Notes: generated by a model from the sequence alone, not told the origin. Positions 30,725 to 43,009 are shown, counted from the first letter of the stretch. The stretch is 64,000 nt of DNA from Gonatopus flavifemur (GCA_018340375.1 JAFFJZ010000052.1:558001-622000); one strand, 5' to 3'. Numbers and translations are program-made.

Positions 30725-30795
30725 CCACGGGCCCCCAAGAGCGAAGGGCCCCCGGCGATCACCGGGTAGCCGGGCGGGCCAGTCCGACACTGCAT
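30725..30795. repeat. GC-rich island, probable single transposon end
   Basis: About 70 bp of very GC-rich sequence (GGGCCC, CCCCCGGCG, CCGGGTAGCCGGGCG) in an AT-rich setting. It ends, read inward from the right, CAGTGTCGGACTGGCCCGC, which looks like a DNA transposon terminus. No second end was found. This is recognition by pattern only. Confidence 0.4.
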
Positions 30796-31306
30796 GCGAC
30801 CTTTTTGAAACGTTACAAAACGTTTCTCAAACATTTCGTTTGTAACGAGGTACATCTTATGAAGGTTCACAAAACGTCTCGATGCGTTCTTGGATTCGGG
30901 TGTCCACTCAATTGAACAATAACTATATAAATTTCTATATGAATTTGAATTAGATGGAATATAGTAACATTGCATTTCAGCATTGAAATGAAATCCTCAT
31001 CATTCACGATATCCTCTCCCCAGTCCTTGTCTAGAATTATTTTCTAGCTGAAGCGTCCCAAGAGCACACAAACCTCCTAGGTTGAATCCACGTCCATTGT
31101 ACGTAAATTCAAGTCCATAGAATGTGCGAACGTTGAATAGACTTCTATTGAACGTTCCCCGAACTTTCATGTTCTCTAGGGGTAGGGTTTTCAGGGGGAG
31201 TGTCGAACTTTGATTCGGTGTATTCCTTCAACTACACATTTGTGTCATAGAAAAACTGAAAAGTTTCGACGTAACAAAACAATCCTATGAAACGAAAAGG
31301 AAATTA
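30796..31306. other. No supported feature
   Basis: Intergenic sequence with a few 'aacgtt' words. No gene or termini are evident. Confidence 0.35.
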
Positions 31307-31418
31307 CCCAATAAACATGAACATCTTCGAGATATCTTGAAGATATCTTTTGAAAGACATCTACAAGACATATCAAAAAGACATCTTGAAGATATCTTTT
31401 GAAATACATCTTGAAGAC

Positions 31419-31754
31419 TGTGACGGAAATAGGATATGAAGGAAATGGAAGGGGAAAACGGACCACCATCGTGGAACTCCTAATCGAGGAGAGTGACACG
31501 TTATCGAACCTTGATAGACGCAAGACGAATCAAAATATATAAGAACGATCGTCATCGAAAACAAGAGGAAAGAGCGATATATGGAAGGACGAAACATCTC
31601 GATATCTGCATTGGACGGCAATACGAACCCGTATTGAAAAAATGGATCGAAGGATTTACTGGACGCAATATATTGAAATCCGTATCGTATTGAAGCAGCC
31701 GATGAGATTGATAGTCGTCCAACTCTTCCATCTCCATTCGTAGGGTATGTTCGA
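31419..31754. repeat. Possible solo LTR-like segment
   Basis: It begins TGTGACGGAAATAGG and ends TATGTTCGACA, so it has TG...CA boundaries, and contains a TATATAAG box near 31,534. A target duplication is not evident and neither a primer-binding site nor a polypurine tract was found. Held weakly. Confidence 0.25.
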
Positions 31755-32006
31755 CAACTTATTATAATAATCTCCATTCAAATCAAGCTACTGAGTCCGG
31801 CTTGTGGGCCATCTGACTTTGCGAACATTAATTGTCGAAATATGTTGATAAACATCATATTGTTCATCATTAATTAGATTCTCTCATTTTCACATCATAT
31901 CATATTTAATTTTATTAGATGAGATCAGAGAGAATCATTAAAAGATGTATCGAAAAAATATCTATAAGACATATTTTTGATGTGTCTTGAAGATGTCTTT
32001 CAAAGG

Positions 32007-32332
32007 ATCCCAAGTAGCAACAGAAGTTCGTTCGAAGCAACGAAATAGAAACGTTCGTAGAATGTACGAATGAGATACGAAGAACATATGATGAAAGTTC
32101 ATGGAATTTTCGAATGGGACTGTTGTAAATATACTTAGAACGTACATAGTACATTCGAAATGTACGATATTCATTCAATCGATGTTCAATTGATGTACCA
32201 TCGTACTTATATTCGATTACATACGTTCGATGAACATGCATAGCACCTATGAAACGATCTTTTGGAATGTACATAGAACATATTTCGAATATTCCAAGAA
32301 CGTTCATAGTATATTCTGGTGCTACTTGGGAT
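32007..32332. mobile_element. CCCAAGTAGCA-family MITE, intact, 326 bp
   Basis: Ends are ATCCCAAGTAGCAACAGAA and TCTGGTGCTACTTGGGAT. The body is palindromic with 'gaacgt' and 'tcgaat' words. It is the cleanest of three copies (others at 14,171 and 16,434) and lies inside the AGATATCTT element. Confidence 0.9.
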
Positions 32333-32932
32333 ATATCTGAGATGTTTTGCCAAATGTATCTCTAAGATCAGCAGTTTTGAGGTTATGAGTGCATATGAAT
32401 AATACTTCAAATGTTTTTGTTCACAATAAAATTGCAAAGAAGGTGAATTCGTTGATAAATTGAAAACTTGGATAATCTATGTAAATACTAAAAAATATGT
32501 GAAAACTACGATTTTGTAACCTTGCAGTGCTAGCACTAAAAGTAACGAATCTCCAAGTCACAATATTTCGCGAATTATCGAACTTCTTACGCTGAATTTT
32601 ATGTACGGCCTTCGTGTATGGTGATTTTATCGAATTCTCATTCACATTACTAATAAGTTGTTTTTCAATAAAAGTGAGAAAAAAATAATATAAAGGTATC
32701 TATGATATTCATCAGACACTAACGATCACTGGATCATGTACTTCATTATATTCCACCAAATTTATTAAACTGTTCAAGTTTTGAGCACAATCAACTTATC
32801 TTATATTTGTATATACTATGTAATAAACACCTTGTTCAATGGATCACTTTTACTCTGAAAATATATACCACTGACATTATATTTCACCATGTCATATTGA
32901 CAATTATGAGCACCGTCATTAAATTGTCCGTA

Positions 32933-32985
32933 TGGCTCAGGGCATTGAAGCGTGGGTACGTCATAGAATGTTCGGGTTCGAATCT
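32933..32985 (+). ncRNA. tRNA-like A-box/B-box module
   Basis: A-box-like TGGCTCAGGGC starts at 32,933 and B-box GGTTCGAATCT at 32,975, a 42-nt spacing, followed by 'cgcaacccc'. It lies inside the TIR element at 31,307-33,337. A complete acceptor stem was not found, so this is a tRNA-derived or SINE-like module and not a tRNA gene. Confidence 0.5.
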
Positions 32986-33449
32986 CGCAACCCCAAGAAT
33001 CCGACATGAAGTGAAATATGTAGGACTGAAAGGGGGATCAAGAGGAAAGAAAGGAGGAAGAAGAAGAGAAAGACGGGATAATTTTTTTTATGCACGATTC
33101 AAGATTTTTCTAAGATATTTTTATGAATTTTTCAAGATGTTTTTAAAACTGGATCGAATACATCTGAAACATATCTTCCGTGAGATCTTTTTGAGATATC
33201 TTGAACTTGTTGAAATCATTCGCGTGAGACATCTTTTAGATTTCTAAAAGACATCTTCGAGACCTTTTTGCAAGACACCTTTCAAAATTGCGAGATATCT
33301 TTTACATATCTAGAAGATGTCCTTTTGTTTGATTGGGTATATGCATTATCATGCAACTAAGTTCATATTATATTCTGGCAAAAAAAACAAGCAAATATAT
33401 GTCATAAATAATATTGATATATCCTCATAATTTCCGCACCGCACTATCA

Positions 33450-33698
33450 TTACTCGTAATAATCGTCCATTAAATCACGAAGAACGGCGTCTTTGTCTAC
33501 CTTCGACAAAATAAATCGAGGGACTCGATTATCCAAGTGCGGAGGAATTTGAATCAATTCCACCAACATACTCCATAGGACACACAACATCCTCCGCAGA
33601 CTTGGAATTTTCGTATCCCTACTCTGCCGTCCAATGCAAGAAGACCGTAAGTGCATTTGACTCGCATCGAGAAAATCAAGAAAAACTTTCTTCTTCAA
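33450..33698 (-). CDS. Uncharacterised 82-codon frame
   Basis: The C-terminal part (HLDNRVPRFILSKVDKDAVL, then DLMDDYYE and stop) has the composition of a real protein end. The first codons overlap a segment (33,630-33,900) that is duplicated at 37,840-38,200, where the frame is not kept. No domain is recognised. It may be the last exon of a gene whose other exons are not visible. Could equally be chance. Confidence 0.2.
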   Translation of the reverse strand: MKKKVFLDFLDASQMHLRSSCIGRQSRDTKIPSLRRMLCVLWSMLVELIQIPPHLDNRVPRFILSKVDKDAVLRDLMDDYYE

Positions 33699-33900
33699 AA
33701 ATCAATAAAACAAATCATTTTTCAATGGCAAACCATTTTTAGGGTTCAATATACCCTCATCTTAAATTTGATTAGTTTCTTCGTACTTCGAACCACTCTC
33801 ATTGAAAAAGTAATTGATTTTGTTCAAGATGAGAAATACAGTAGAATGCAGAATTGTTTTATAATTGAAATGCTATGAAAAATTCATTTTCTGTACAGTA
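33630..33900. repeat. Direct repeat, copy 1 (partner 37,840-38,200)
   Basis: Shared words are 'gagaaaatcaagaaaaactttcttctt', 'caatggcaaaccattt' and 'gtagaatgcagaa'. The partner has an extra ~60 bp, part of it a small hairpin (37,945-37,995). The two copies flank the LINE at 34,606-37,231. Confidence 0.75.
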
Positions 33901-34605
33901 CGATTCTGGGAAAAATCTATGCTCGCATATCAAATGTACACTTGCCGGTATGAAAATTGTATGTATCCTTCGTACGTACGTACGCGCGTACACAGCCAAT
34001 TCGTTCACACTCTTTTCCCCTCTAGCAAAACAAAAGCTGCTGAGAAAACTATACCGAAGAAAACCAGTCTCACTCTCATCATCTTATTCTCTTGTAACAA
34101 TAACTCAATTCAACTTGATGGGAATCATATGAATAATACGTGAATTCAATTCTTTGGCTTATCATGTCATCCTTCTCTCATTATTTCTCAACGTATAATG
34201 CTCTCTATTCTCTCAAAATGTGTGACCAATTAAAGGGTACCGTCGCAAATGAGATAGAGAGAGGGAAAGAGAGAGAAAGAGAATAAAATCGGGTACAGTT
34301 GTTGTATGATGTGTATATAGACATTACGTACACGAGGTTAGAAACATTCGAACCAACAATGCCGCGGCAAGTCATCCACTGTTAGAAAAATCTGTCTTAA
34401 ATTTAATAATAATTATTATGAAGTTTTTTACATAATATTATTATCAAATTTAATACTGTATTGTATATTAAAAACTGCATATTAATTTTAATAACAATTA
34501 TTATGAATTTATATACATGGAATTTCTATGAAATCCAATAATGTATTACATATTAAAAATTATAATTCTGAATTATGAATTAACAGAAAGAGATGGCCAC
34601 AAGAG
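33901..34605. other. Simple-sequence-rich spacer
   Basis: Contains a CGTACGTACG run near 33,973, a GAGA-type tract at about 34,250-34,285, and an AT-rich stretch with repeated 'taataattattatgaa' words (34,395-34,585). No gene is recognised. Confidence 0.5.
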
Positions 34606-37231
34606 GGCGGATTCTGGAGTGGGGATTATAGAATAATTCATACAGGATCAAAGAACGGTCAAGCAGGTGTAGGAATTGTAATGCATAAAAGAGTAGGAAA
34701 TAGAATAGAAAATTATTTGCAACATAATGAACGTGTGATGATGGTTAGAATCAGAACAAAACCGGTAGACACAGTCATAGTCCAAGTATACATGCCCACA
34801 TCTGCATATTCGGAGGAAGATATTGAAAAAACGTACGAAGAAATAGAAGAAGTGATAGAATATGTGAAGGGAGAAGAGAATTTGATAGTGATGGGGGATT
34901 GGAATGCGGTAGTAGGACAACGTTTAGTCGAATTTTGTGAAAATCATAAGATGGTTATCACAAACACTTTATTCGAAAAATCATCCAAGAAGAATCTACA
35001 CTTGGAAAATGCCAGGAGATACAGCAAGATACCAAATTGATTACATATTAGTGAAACAAAGATTTAGAAACCAAGTGAAAAACTGTAAAACTTATCCCGG
35101 TGCAGATATAGATAGTGATCATAATATGTTGATGATGAAATGTTCTCTGAAATTCAACTCTCTGAAGAAGAAAAAGAAAATGCAGAAAAGATGGAATTTG
35201 AAGAACCTCAAGCAAACACAAACACATGAGGCATTCGAGAAAATGTTGGATGAAAAATTGAGAGATCAAAAAGAGAAAGACTTGGGAATAGAGAGGAGAT
35301 GGACAAAGATGAAGGGGAATATAAGAGAATGTGCGGATAAGATTTTGAAGAATGATGGAGTAGAAGCTAAAAACCCATGGATAACGGGAGAAATTTTAGA
35401 ATTGATAAATGAAAGAAGAAAATACAAGAATAATGACAGCCAAGAAGGCCAGCAACGATACAAATCATTGAGAAATAAAATAATAAGAGAATCAAGGAAA
35501 GCAAAAGAACAGTGGTTAGAAGAGAAATGTCAGGAAATAGAAATAAGATTGCATTTAGGAAAAATAGATGAAGCATATAGGATTATTAAAAGATTTTTCG
35601 GACAAATGAAATCTAGAAGCAATAAGATTAGAAACTCTCTAGGACGACAATTGATAAAAACGGAAGAGAAAATAGAACAGTGGATCAATCATTTGGAAGA
35701 CTTGTATAGAGGAAACGATGATATAGCACTATTAGAGAAGGAGGAGGATGTAGATGAGGAAGAATTGGGAGATTCGATATTGAGATCAGAATTCGACAAG
35801 GCTTTGAAAGAATTGAAAAATAATAAAGCGCCAGGCATAGATGGCATAAGTGCGGACCTTATAAAAGCCTCCAGTGAAGGAACTCGCGACGCACTGTTTG
35901 AATTGATTAGAGATATGTACGAGAAAGGAGAAGTACCGGAAGATTTCCAAAAGAATAAAATTGTCGCTATCCCGAAAAAACAAGGGGCAGACAAATGCGA
36001 GAACTACAGAACGATCAGTTTAACTTCACATGCTTCGAAAATACTGACCAAAATTATATACAGGAGGATGGAAAATAAAATAGAGAGTAGATTGGCAGAG
36101 GGTCAGTTTGGTTTTAGAAAAAATAGGGGAACGCGAGAAGCAATCTTAGCACTCAGGGCAGTAATAGAGAAAAGGATAGCGCTCAAGAAATCTGTGTACA
36201 TAGGTTTTGTAGATATACAAAAGGCTTTCGATAATGTGGACTGGGAGAAGATGTTTGCGATCCTGAAGAAGGTGGGAATAAATTATAAAGATAGAAGAAT
36301 AATATACGAATTATATAATAATCAAAGTGCAATAATAGACATAGAGGGTCAGGAAGGTGAAGCACAAATAAGAAGAGGGGTGAGACAAGGATGCTCATTA
36401 TCGCCACTGATGTTCAATTTATATATAGAAGAAGCAATGAACGAAGTGAAGGAGGAAATTCAATCGAAATTACAGATTCAGGGAGAAAATATAAGTATGT
36501 TGAGATTCGCGGATGACATAGCTATATTGGCCACGAGTAGTACTGAGTTAGAAAATATTCTCAACACCATGAGAACAATATTATTGGAAAACTATTGTAT
36601 GAATATAAATAAAGACAAAACAAAATTCATGATGTGTACAGCAGCGAAAACAGCTAGAAGAACGAGAATCAAAATAGATACCGAGACAATTGAACAGGTG
36701 AAAGAATTCAAATATCTAGGAAGCATAATTACAGAGAACGGCAAAAGCGAAAAAGATATAAGAGCAAGAATAGCACAAGGGAAACAGGCTTTTTATCAAA
36801 AGAGACAGTTATTATGCTCAAAAAATATAAGCTTGGAAGTAAGGAAGAAATTCTTGAAAAGTTACGTTTGGAGCACAGCATTATATGGTTGCGAAACTTG
36901 GACAATGGGGAAAACTGATCAACGAAGACTTGAAGCTTTTGAAATGTGGTGTTATAGGAGGATGCTCAGAATAAAATGGATAGACGAAGTCAAAAATGAA
37001 GAAGTACTCGAGCAGATAAATGAAGAAAGAAATCTTTTGAAACACATCGTGAAAAGGAGAAGCAATCTTATAGGACACACATTACGGCATGAGAGTTTAT
37101 TGAAAACAATATTGGAAGGGAAAATGAATGGTAAAACTGGTAAAGGTAGACCTAGAGCAAGTTATATGAAGCAAATCGTACAAGACAAGGGATGTAGTAG
37201 ATATGTAGAAATTAAACGTCATAAACTTTAA
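34606..37231 (+). pseudogene. RTE-like non-LTR retrotransposon (endonuclease + RT), 5'-truncated
   Basis: The apurinic-type endonuclease begins mid-domain (DYRIIHTGSKNGQAG) and includes YMPTSAY, GDWNAVVG and, after a frameshift, TARYQIDYIL and GADIDSDHN. The shift is 1 nt near 34,985-34,995. The second frame (to 37,231) carries the reverse transcriptase: KAPGIDGISADLI, ENYRTISLTSHASK, QFGFRKNRGTREA, VDIQKAFDNVDW, RQGCSLSPLMFN and the catalytic FADD, then KTKFM and YLGSII. A C-terminal region with ALYGCETWT and RRMLRIKWIDEV follows. Such elements copy their RNA into DNA at a nicked target. The 5' end and 3' tail are missing. RTE-clade placement rests on the endonuclease-RT layout and C-terminal motifs and is inferred. 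The RT frame is open over 700 codons, so the copy is fairly young. Confidence 0.9.
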
Positions 37232-37839
37232 CTTGGTTTTATAATCTTTCGTTGAAATATTTTGAAAATTTGAAACATAATGTGACATATATTGTAATTC
37301 ACTGTATGATAGAAATAGAAGTTAATCATTGATAAACTGGTTCTGAGGAAAAAATTCAAGACCGATACATTTCTTATACCCATGAGTTATTGACCATTAG
37401 TGATAATTAAGAGATATGCTCCCAAAAACAAAGTGCGCAGTGAATTATGCGCATAGAAGCCATCTTCAACATTCTAACCTGTATTATTGTTATTTTTCAT
37501 TATAGATTATTAGAATTAGGAAGTTTGCATGGAATTTAATAATATATTTTGAATTTTCATAACCGGTTATTAATTTTCATGCATTTAATGTGAAAACTCA
37601 TAAACATGTTGGGAATCACAGAATATTATTAATTTCAAGATATACTTATAGAATTTCATAAGAATTTTCATATTAAATTCAAGAACTTTTCTAACAGTGA
37701 TCTTTAACCAAGGGACGATTCATCCCGATTGGCACGATCGTCGAGTTCAGATCGAACCTTCAAAGATTACTACTACTACCACTCTTGGCCTTGAACCTCA
37801 AAGCTTGTGTTGCACCAAAGGAACAACAACTTGGCTCTG
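37232..37839. other. No supported feature
   Basis: AT-rich sequence beyond the LINE. The expected GAT-rich 3' tail, which copy 2 has at 51,141-51,155, is absent. No gene is evident. Confidence 0.4.
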
Positions 37840-38200
37840 CTCTGCCGCCCAAAGAAAAAAAATCGTCAGTGCATTTGTCTTGGCTTCGAGAAAATCAAGA
37901 AAAACTTTCTTCTTTAAAATCAATAAAATAAATCATTGTTCAATGGCAAACCATTTCTAGGGTATATTATATCCTAGAAATGGTTCGCCATTGAAGTCTA
38001 TAGACTATTGCAGTATTATATACTTCCCATTTTTTTGTTAGCCATGGCTTTTTTTCTATGAACGTTTCAAATTTGATCTATTTCTTCATCCTTCAAACCG
38101 CCGTTATTGGAAAAGTACTAAATTTTTTTCAAAATGCAAAACACGGTAGAATGCAGAACTTCTTTACAATCACAATGATATGAAAAATTCATTTTCGTCA
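37840..38200. repeat. Direct repeat, copy 2 (partner 33,630-33,900)
   Basis: Diverged duplicate of the segment upstream of the LINE, same orientation, with an internal hairpin at 37,945-37,995 (arms ATGGCAAACCATTTCTAGG). Confidence 0.75.
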
Positions 38201-40119
38201 AAAATGCGACTCATGGTCTTCTTGCTCTGGACGGCAGTATTTGAAACTGATGTGATGCTCGATTTCCCATGCACCCCCTCGATTTTACTTATTTTATGAA
38301 ATTTTGTCACGCGTTATTGTGTATGGTGTGGAAATTCGTGTCTCCTTAAAAATGTTATAACTATACATCAATCAATTGCAACTCGAAAATAAACAAACTA
38401 TTCCCAGATCGATTTCTTGCTACCAGCAAAATCTCGAGATACTTGAGATTTCATGAACCTCTAAGAGAAATTCCAACGTTCGTTGAGAAGATTGTTCGGC
38501 ATACGATACCAAAGATACCATCATCCTCGTAAAGCTTGTGTATCGTAAAAACATTCTTCTACTTCCGATCCTCCAGGCTTCCCAGTATGGGACAGAATAT
38601 TGAGTTTTTGTTCCTTGTTTCTGAATGTGGGTATAAATTGTTGAGGTGTGGTGAGTGTTTGTATTTTTATAAATACGTATGCATTTCTTCATTTTTTTGA
38701 CAATATTCTTTAATTTAGTCACAATTTTCTCACCACAGTCTGTATCTTGAGGAGATGGATTTTGAAAAATTTTCTGATAGGTGATTCCCAGAATTCACTT
38801 TCAGATGAGAATGTTTCGTAAATCATGGAGAATGACTGAAGAAGGAGCAAGGAAATTCACAAGAATTGTTGCAGAATCTCACATTGACTTGTAGGATAAT
38901 TTCTCCCATTCAGACCAAAACGCCTCATTTGTTCTCCAATTCGTACATACCATAATATGAATTTAGGAGGTTACCGTCGGGGCCTTATGAGGTAAACCAT
39001 TCGCCACATAAGGCACTTATGGTTTCCCTAACAAACATCTATCTCTAGATTGCGAAGACTTGGCAATGATCCATGCACCTTGAACCTCAATCCTCAATCT
39101 TAGTACTTACTTTCAATTGTTATGCCACCGAAAATTGTAGATAACGCTAACAAGTTACAAGATTCATAAAGTTTATAAATACCAGAAATGATTGATGAAA
39201 TTACAACAATTTTAGAAAAACACAGTTCAGAAATTTGCTGATGTACAAGTATTTCCTCGTCAGAAATGATTCATCAATTTGAAAGCACCAAATTACAGCG
39301 ATTGGCTTGAATTTAATCAAATAATTGTGAATGTAGATGTGAGATTACGAAGATTGATACATTCTCAACATACTGGCAATGATTCACCAATCTAAGGGTA
39401 TCAAATAATTGTAGGGAGTGTGAGAAATGCAATCTCAGGAATTCGACCAGAGGGTAACAAATTCACACTTGCATTAGCCCATGCCGTTATTGGAAGATGA
39501 AAAAAACTGATAAAGGCATCAAAAAGTCGCCGAGGTAAAAGTATTTCGGTGCTGTGAATGATTGATCAGTTTATCAAATTACGGCGACGGTGGGGTATGA
39601 GATTTCAGGAATGCGAATGTATGCGGTTGACAAATTGGGATGTACATGAAAATTTTGTTATAAAAGCACAATCACAGTCTGATTTCCATTAATTCAATTT
39701 GGCAGACCTTTTGGGAACGATCATCGATTAATTATTCTCCCGTGATATCACCCCAAGTGTTCTTAGATATTTCAATTCCTCAATTCGTGATTTTAGAATC
39801 ATTCAGCCAAGAAGGTATAAATATTTTTTCACATGGATTGTTTCCATACATCTTTAGAGATGCAGAGGTAATTATAATATTTCTGTTCCTTTTCACGCAG
39901 TAAAGAGAACATTCATCGTCCTGCCTTTGGAACAGTTCCCTTCGTCCACGCAAATGTCCTTATATTTTCCCCCATTATTTCCTCACATCATGAAGGAAAA
40001 TATGGAAATTTTGCAAGTTTATGGAAATAGACAGGGAAAACTTTTTTCCGGGTGGAGTACCCAAAAGTACATTCGCTGACTGTACACGGTGACTGATATA
40101 ACAAGAGTGCAAACATTGT
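38201..40119. other. Unassigned sequence
   Basis: No coding signal with a recognised domain and no repeat termini over 1.9 kb. Short frames on both strands look random. Confidence 0.4.
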
Positions 40120-40238
40120 CCATGTGGAAAAAGTGTCCAAAACTGTATACAATTGTACACAATTGGTATACAATGGTATACGATTTGTATACAATTTGTG
40201 TACAATTATACTCATTTTTGGACATTTTTTCCACATGG
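40120..40238. repeat. Short palindrome with TATACAATTG interior
   Basis: Inverted ends CCATGTGGAAAAAGTGTCCA (about 26 bp) enclose a minisatellite of TATACAATTG-like units in which 'tacaattgtacacaatt' and 'gtatacaat' recur. MITE-like. Confidence 0.7.
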
Positions 40239-41689
40239 GCGTCGTGGGATGAACAAACCCTTTCTTCCTTCTTATCGAGAAGAATGAGTAAGATGATAGC
40301 AGATGACAATATAATAGGAAATGTAAAGAAAGTGTGATGCAGATAAATTGAAATTGAGGTCTTTCTAACAGCAAATTTTGTCTCTGGAACGTTTTCTGAA
40401 CGTTCAGAAACCCTCTCCGACGGTCTATCAACCTCCCATCAACGTTTCAGTAACATGTTGTGCTTCCTGGGATTCAAGTGGTGAGCCCCACAATTTTGAA
40501 TTTCTGGAAGAGTTACCTGTATATTAATTAGAGACGTATGAAATGATTTATTAGCCTAGATAAATTATCGAATTTTTTGTATGATTTATGTATTTGCTTA
40601 TTTATACACAAGGAACAGATTTTTTATAGCCAATTCCATAAGACAATGCGAGACATTTGATGGAGAATATCATGTATGAAGAACATAAAACTTGCATTTG
40701 TATACGTAAATTGAAAATTCAAAACGTTTTGACACCCACAAATGCAAGTTTCAACTTGTGATCCTCCAGTCAAATTTTGAAATGTGATTCTTCACACACG
40801 GAGAGAAAGTATTAAACACTGTGAACCAACAAAAATAGTATAAAGGATCCCAACCATGTTTTTGGGACATTTAACTACTTTTTTTAGTAACTGTGATTAC
40901 CTGTAGAAATGTAGTTTGATTTTTTTGATAAAATTAACCAATTTCATTTCTTTCAGTGCAATCGCGGTAATTTGATGGATTATGCCCAGACAGCGCACAT
41001 GTCCTTCATGACTTCACAGAGAATTCGGAGTACGAAACATCTACGGAATTCATTTTTATGAATTGATATGGTCTTCTAAAAGAACACATAGAGTATCGAA
41101 GGAATTCTTGTACAGTTTTCGATGAATACATGTAGAAATCCTTCAAATACACATAAAAATGCATAAAGTATTCGTAAAGACCTCCCATTATGATAGTGAA
41201 TATGAATCATTATGGAAGTTCAAAATGTAATCCCGTTCAATCCTAAAAAATTTATAATGAACATCATTAACTTCGATCAATGGGAATTTAATCGAAGTTT
41301 CTTTAAATGTACAAAAGTGTTTGAATAGAAGTAATATCCAAGTTATAATCAATAAAACAATAGTTATAATCAAAATCCATCAATAGTCACGTTAGTTGAT
41401 CAATAGTTATAATGAACAGTTTTTCTAGGCAAAAGTGGACAAAAATAAACAGAGATTTGCAGAGTCATGCAGGAATATGTAGAGAAGTCCATACTATAAT
41501 ATGGAGATTGACCAAGTTTTGTGCGAATTGGAGAGACATTGTGGAAAAGAGACCACAGTGACAGTCAGTTAAGGAGTTTATTGTTTCTAGACAATCGTCC
41601 ATACAATAGAGTTCGCTTATTTAATCGAAATTGTACATATAACGATACATCAATAGTGGTATTATAGCGTAGAGCTTAGAGAGCTATTA
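40239..41689. other. No supported gene
   Basis: Contains a single CACACGGAGAGAAAG-type MITE end near 40,796 with no partner found, and a small inverted pair around 'ttgcatttgt' (40,690-40,755). Otherwise unassigned. Confidence 0.4.
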
Positions 41690-41745
41690 TAGATATTCAC
41701 TGGTGAAGATCTAATGACAGAGCCGTTTCCAGCAGAAATAATGAG

Positions 41746-42240
41746 TTATGGTGAAAGAATTTCCTTAACAAAAAGAAACAATTTTTTAATTGCTGGAACT
41801 GTTGGATTATTTAGTATGAAAGCCCAGGGCTCTTCTTGATTTCCTGCACTGTTGTAATTCCGTAGTGAGGAAATTCTTGCACTATGAAATGTAGGACATA
41901 CAAATAGTAAATGTGGTAGATGTTCATCTACGTGAATACCACATCGAAAACAGCAGTTATCAACCGGTAGACAGACAACGTCAGTATTCAATATGAATCG
42001 GTTAGAGATTTTCGAAGACAGCCGCAACTGAATTATGAATCTGCGCAGGTAAAGCGGAATTCTACTGGAAAGGTGTTGAGGAAGAGCCGAGGAGGGTGTT
42101 AGGGAGGGGTAGATCATTAAAGAGGTAGAAAAAGTAGCTCTACAGACATCTTCTTGGATTAAAAAGTTTCCATATTTGGCCAAGAGTTCATGCTTGCTAT
42201 GATTGAGTGTCTGTATTGAGATGGAATCCCAGTAATCGAG
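41746..42240 (-). pseudogene. C-terminal end of a second LINE type
   Basis: The frame reads from DCLDYWDSI (near 42,240) through HLSSRIPLYLRRFIIQLRLS to a zinc-knuckle-like C-x2-C...H-x4-C segment (CFRCGIHVDEHLPHLLFVC) and stops at 41,746. This layout is typical of the region after the RT domain in R1/Jockey/LOA-like elements and differs from the RTE-like copies in this window. No RT core is present, so it is 5'-truncated as usual for LINEs. Assignment is by motif pattern; the clade is uncertain. A long A/T-rich tail follows on the minus strand. Confidence 0.6.
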
Positions 42241-42389
42241 GCAATCTATCGTAAGAAAGATGGTAAGATGGGGTAATTGATATCAAAGTACCATATATGA
42301 GAATCATCGCGAAGAAAAATTTTGAGAAATTCGTTTCTGTGAGGTACAGACCAATCGATTTAGAATTTTCTGAAACGAAAAATCAGTAG

Positions 42390-42525
42390 AGATGGTCCGG
42401 ATTAAGGGTTTTCCGGGTAACCGGATACCGGGTATTCTCAGATATCGAAAATCCGGATAATCGGATATCGAATAATCCGGAGGATAACAATCCAGCTGGA
42501 TACCAGGTAATTCCCGGATAGTATT
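42390..42525. repeat. CCGGATA-rich patch
   Basis: Repeated words CCGGATAATCGGATATCG and ACCGGATACCGGG. A related patch lies at 57,350-57,465. Likely remains of one low-complexity MITE family; ends were not defined. Confidence 0.5.
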
Positions 42526-42653
42526 ATTTCTTAGTATCATAGCCTACAAACCGAAGTGAGTGCCGCATCAAACTATTAGTTTGAATGAGATGGCATTCAT
42601 GAACATGAAACTAGTTTTACTTGTGAAGTAAGCACCAAATAATTCAAAGTCTC

Positions 42654-42779
42654 AGGGATCGTCCATAAATTACGTAACGCTATTGACTATATCTTTCTCT
42701 ATCTTGCTCATCATGTCTGAAGTTGGTGCAAGAAAGAACGACAGAAGGAAAAGCGTTACATAATTTATGGACGGTCCCT
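42654..42779. mobile_element. AGGGATCGTCCATAAATTACG MITE, copy 1
   Basis: 126 bp with inverted ends of about 25 bp (AGGGATCGTCCATAAATTAC). The interior carries 'catgtctgaagttggtgcaag', which is present in opposite orientation in the copy at 45,935-46,059. I know this terminus as widespread in insect genomes. No clear target duplication. Confidence 0.8.
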
Positions 42780-42781
42780 CA

Positions 42782-43009
42782 TACGAAATAATGGTTATCT
42801 ATTGATTGAAATCAAGTGATGATTCACCTTTTATTCATGCACGTGAAATGTAGTTATCATATATAATATGACTATATATGTACTTATCATATATCATATA
42901 AATTTAATTATTGTTCCAATTTCGAATTCGGTGTGCAAACGGAATTACAAATCAATTTCAAAAAATTACAAATAACGTATCTGCTATACTATGCATGTAT
43001 TTAAAATAT
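42782..43009. other. No supported feature
   Basis: AT-rich, with repeated 'tatcatata' words near 42,855-42,900. No gene. Confidence 0.4.

Larger units (their letters stand above)
31307..33337. mobile_element. TIR element with AGATATCTT-rich ends, 2.0 kb
   Basis: TA stands at 31,305-31,306 and 33,338-33,339. The ends are CCCAATAAACATGAACATCTTC and, inverted, CCCAATCAAACAAAAGGACATCTTC. Next to each end are 100-200 bp of imperfect AGATATCTTGAAGACATCTT words. The interior contains a possible LTR-like segment (31,419-31,754), a nested MITE (32,007-32,332) and a tRNA-like module (32,933-32,985). There is no recognised transposase. A 90-bp relative is at 57,857-57,943. Confidence 0.7.

Noticed and set aside
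34648..34920. Minus-strand frames opposite the LINE (also 35,689-36,407)
   Set aside because: They are antisense shadows of the endonuclease and reverse transcriptase frame.
40081..40440. 147-codon minus-strand frame with repeated Tyr/Ile stretches
   Set aside because: Its repeated part is the TATACAATTG minisatellite of the 40,120-40,238 palindrome; no domain is visible.
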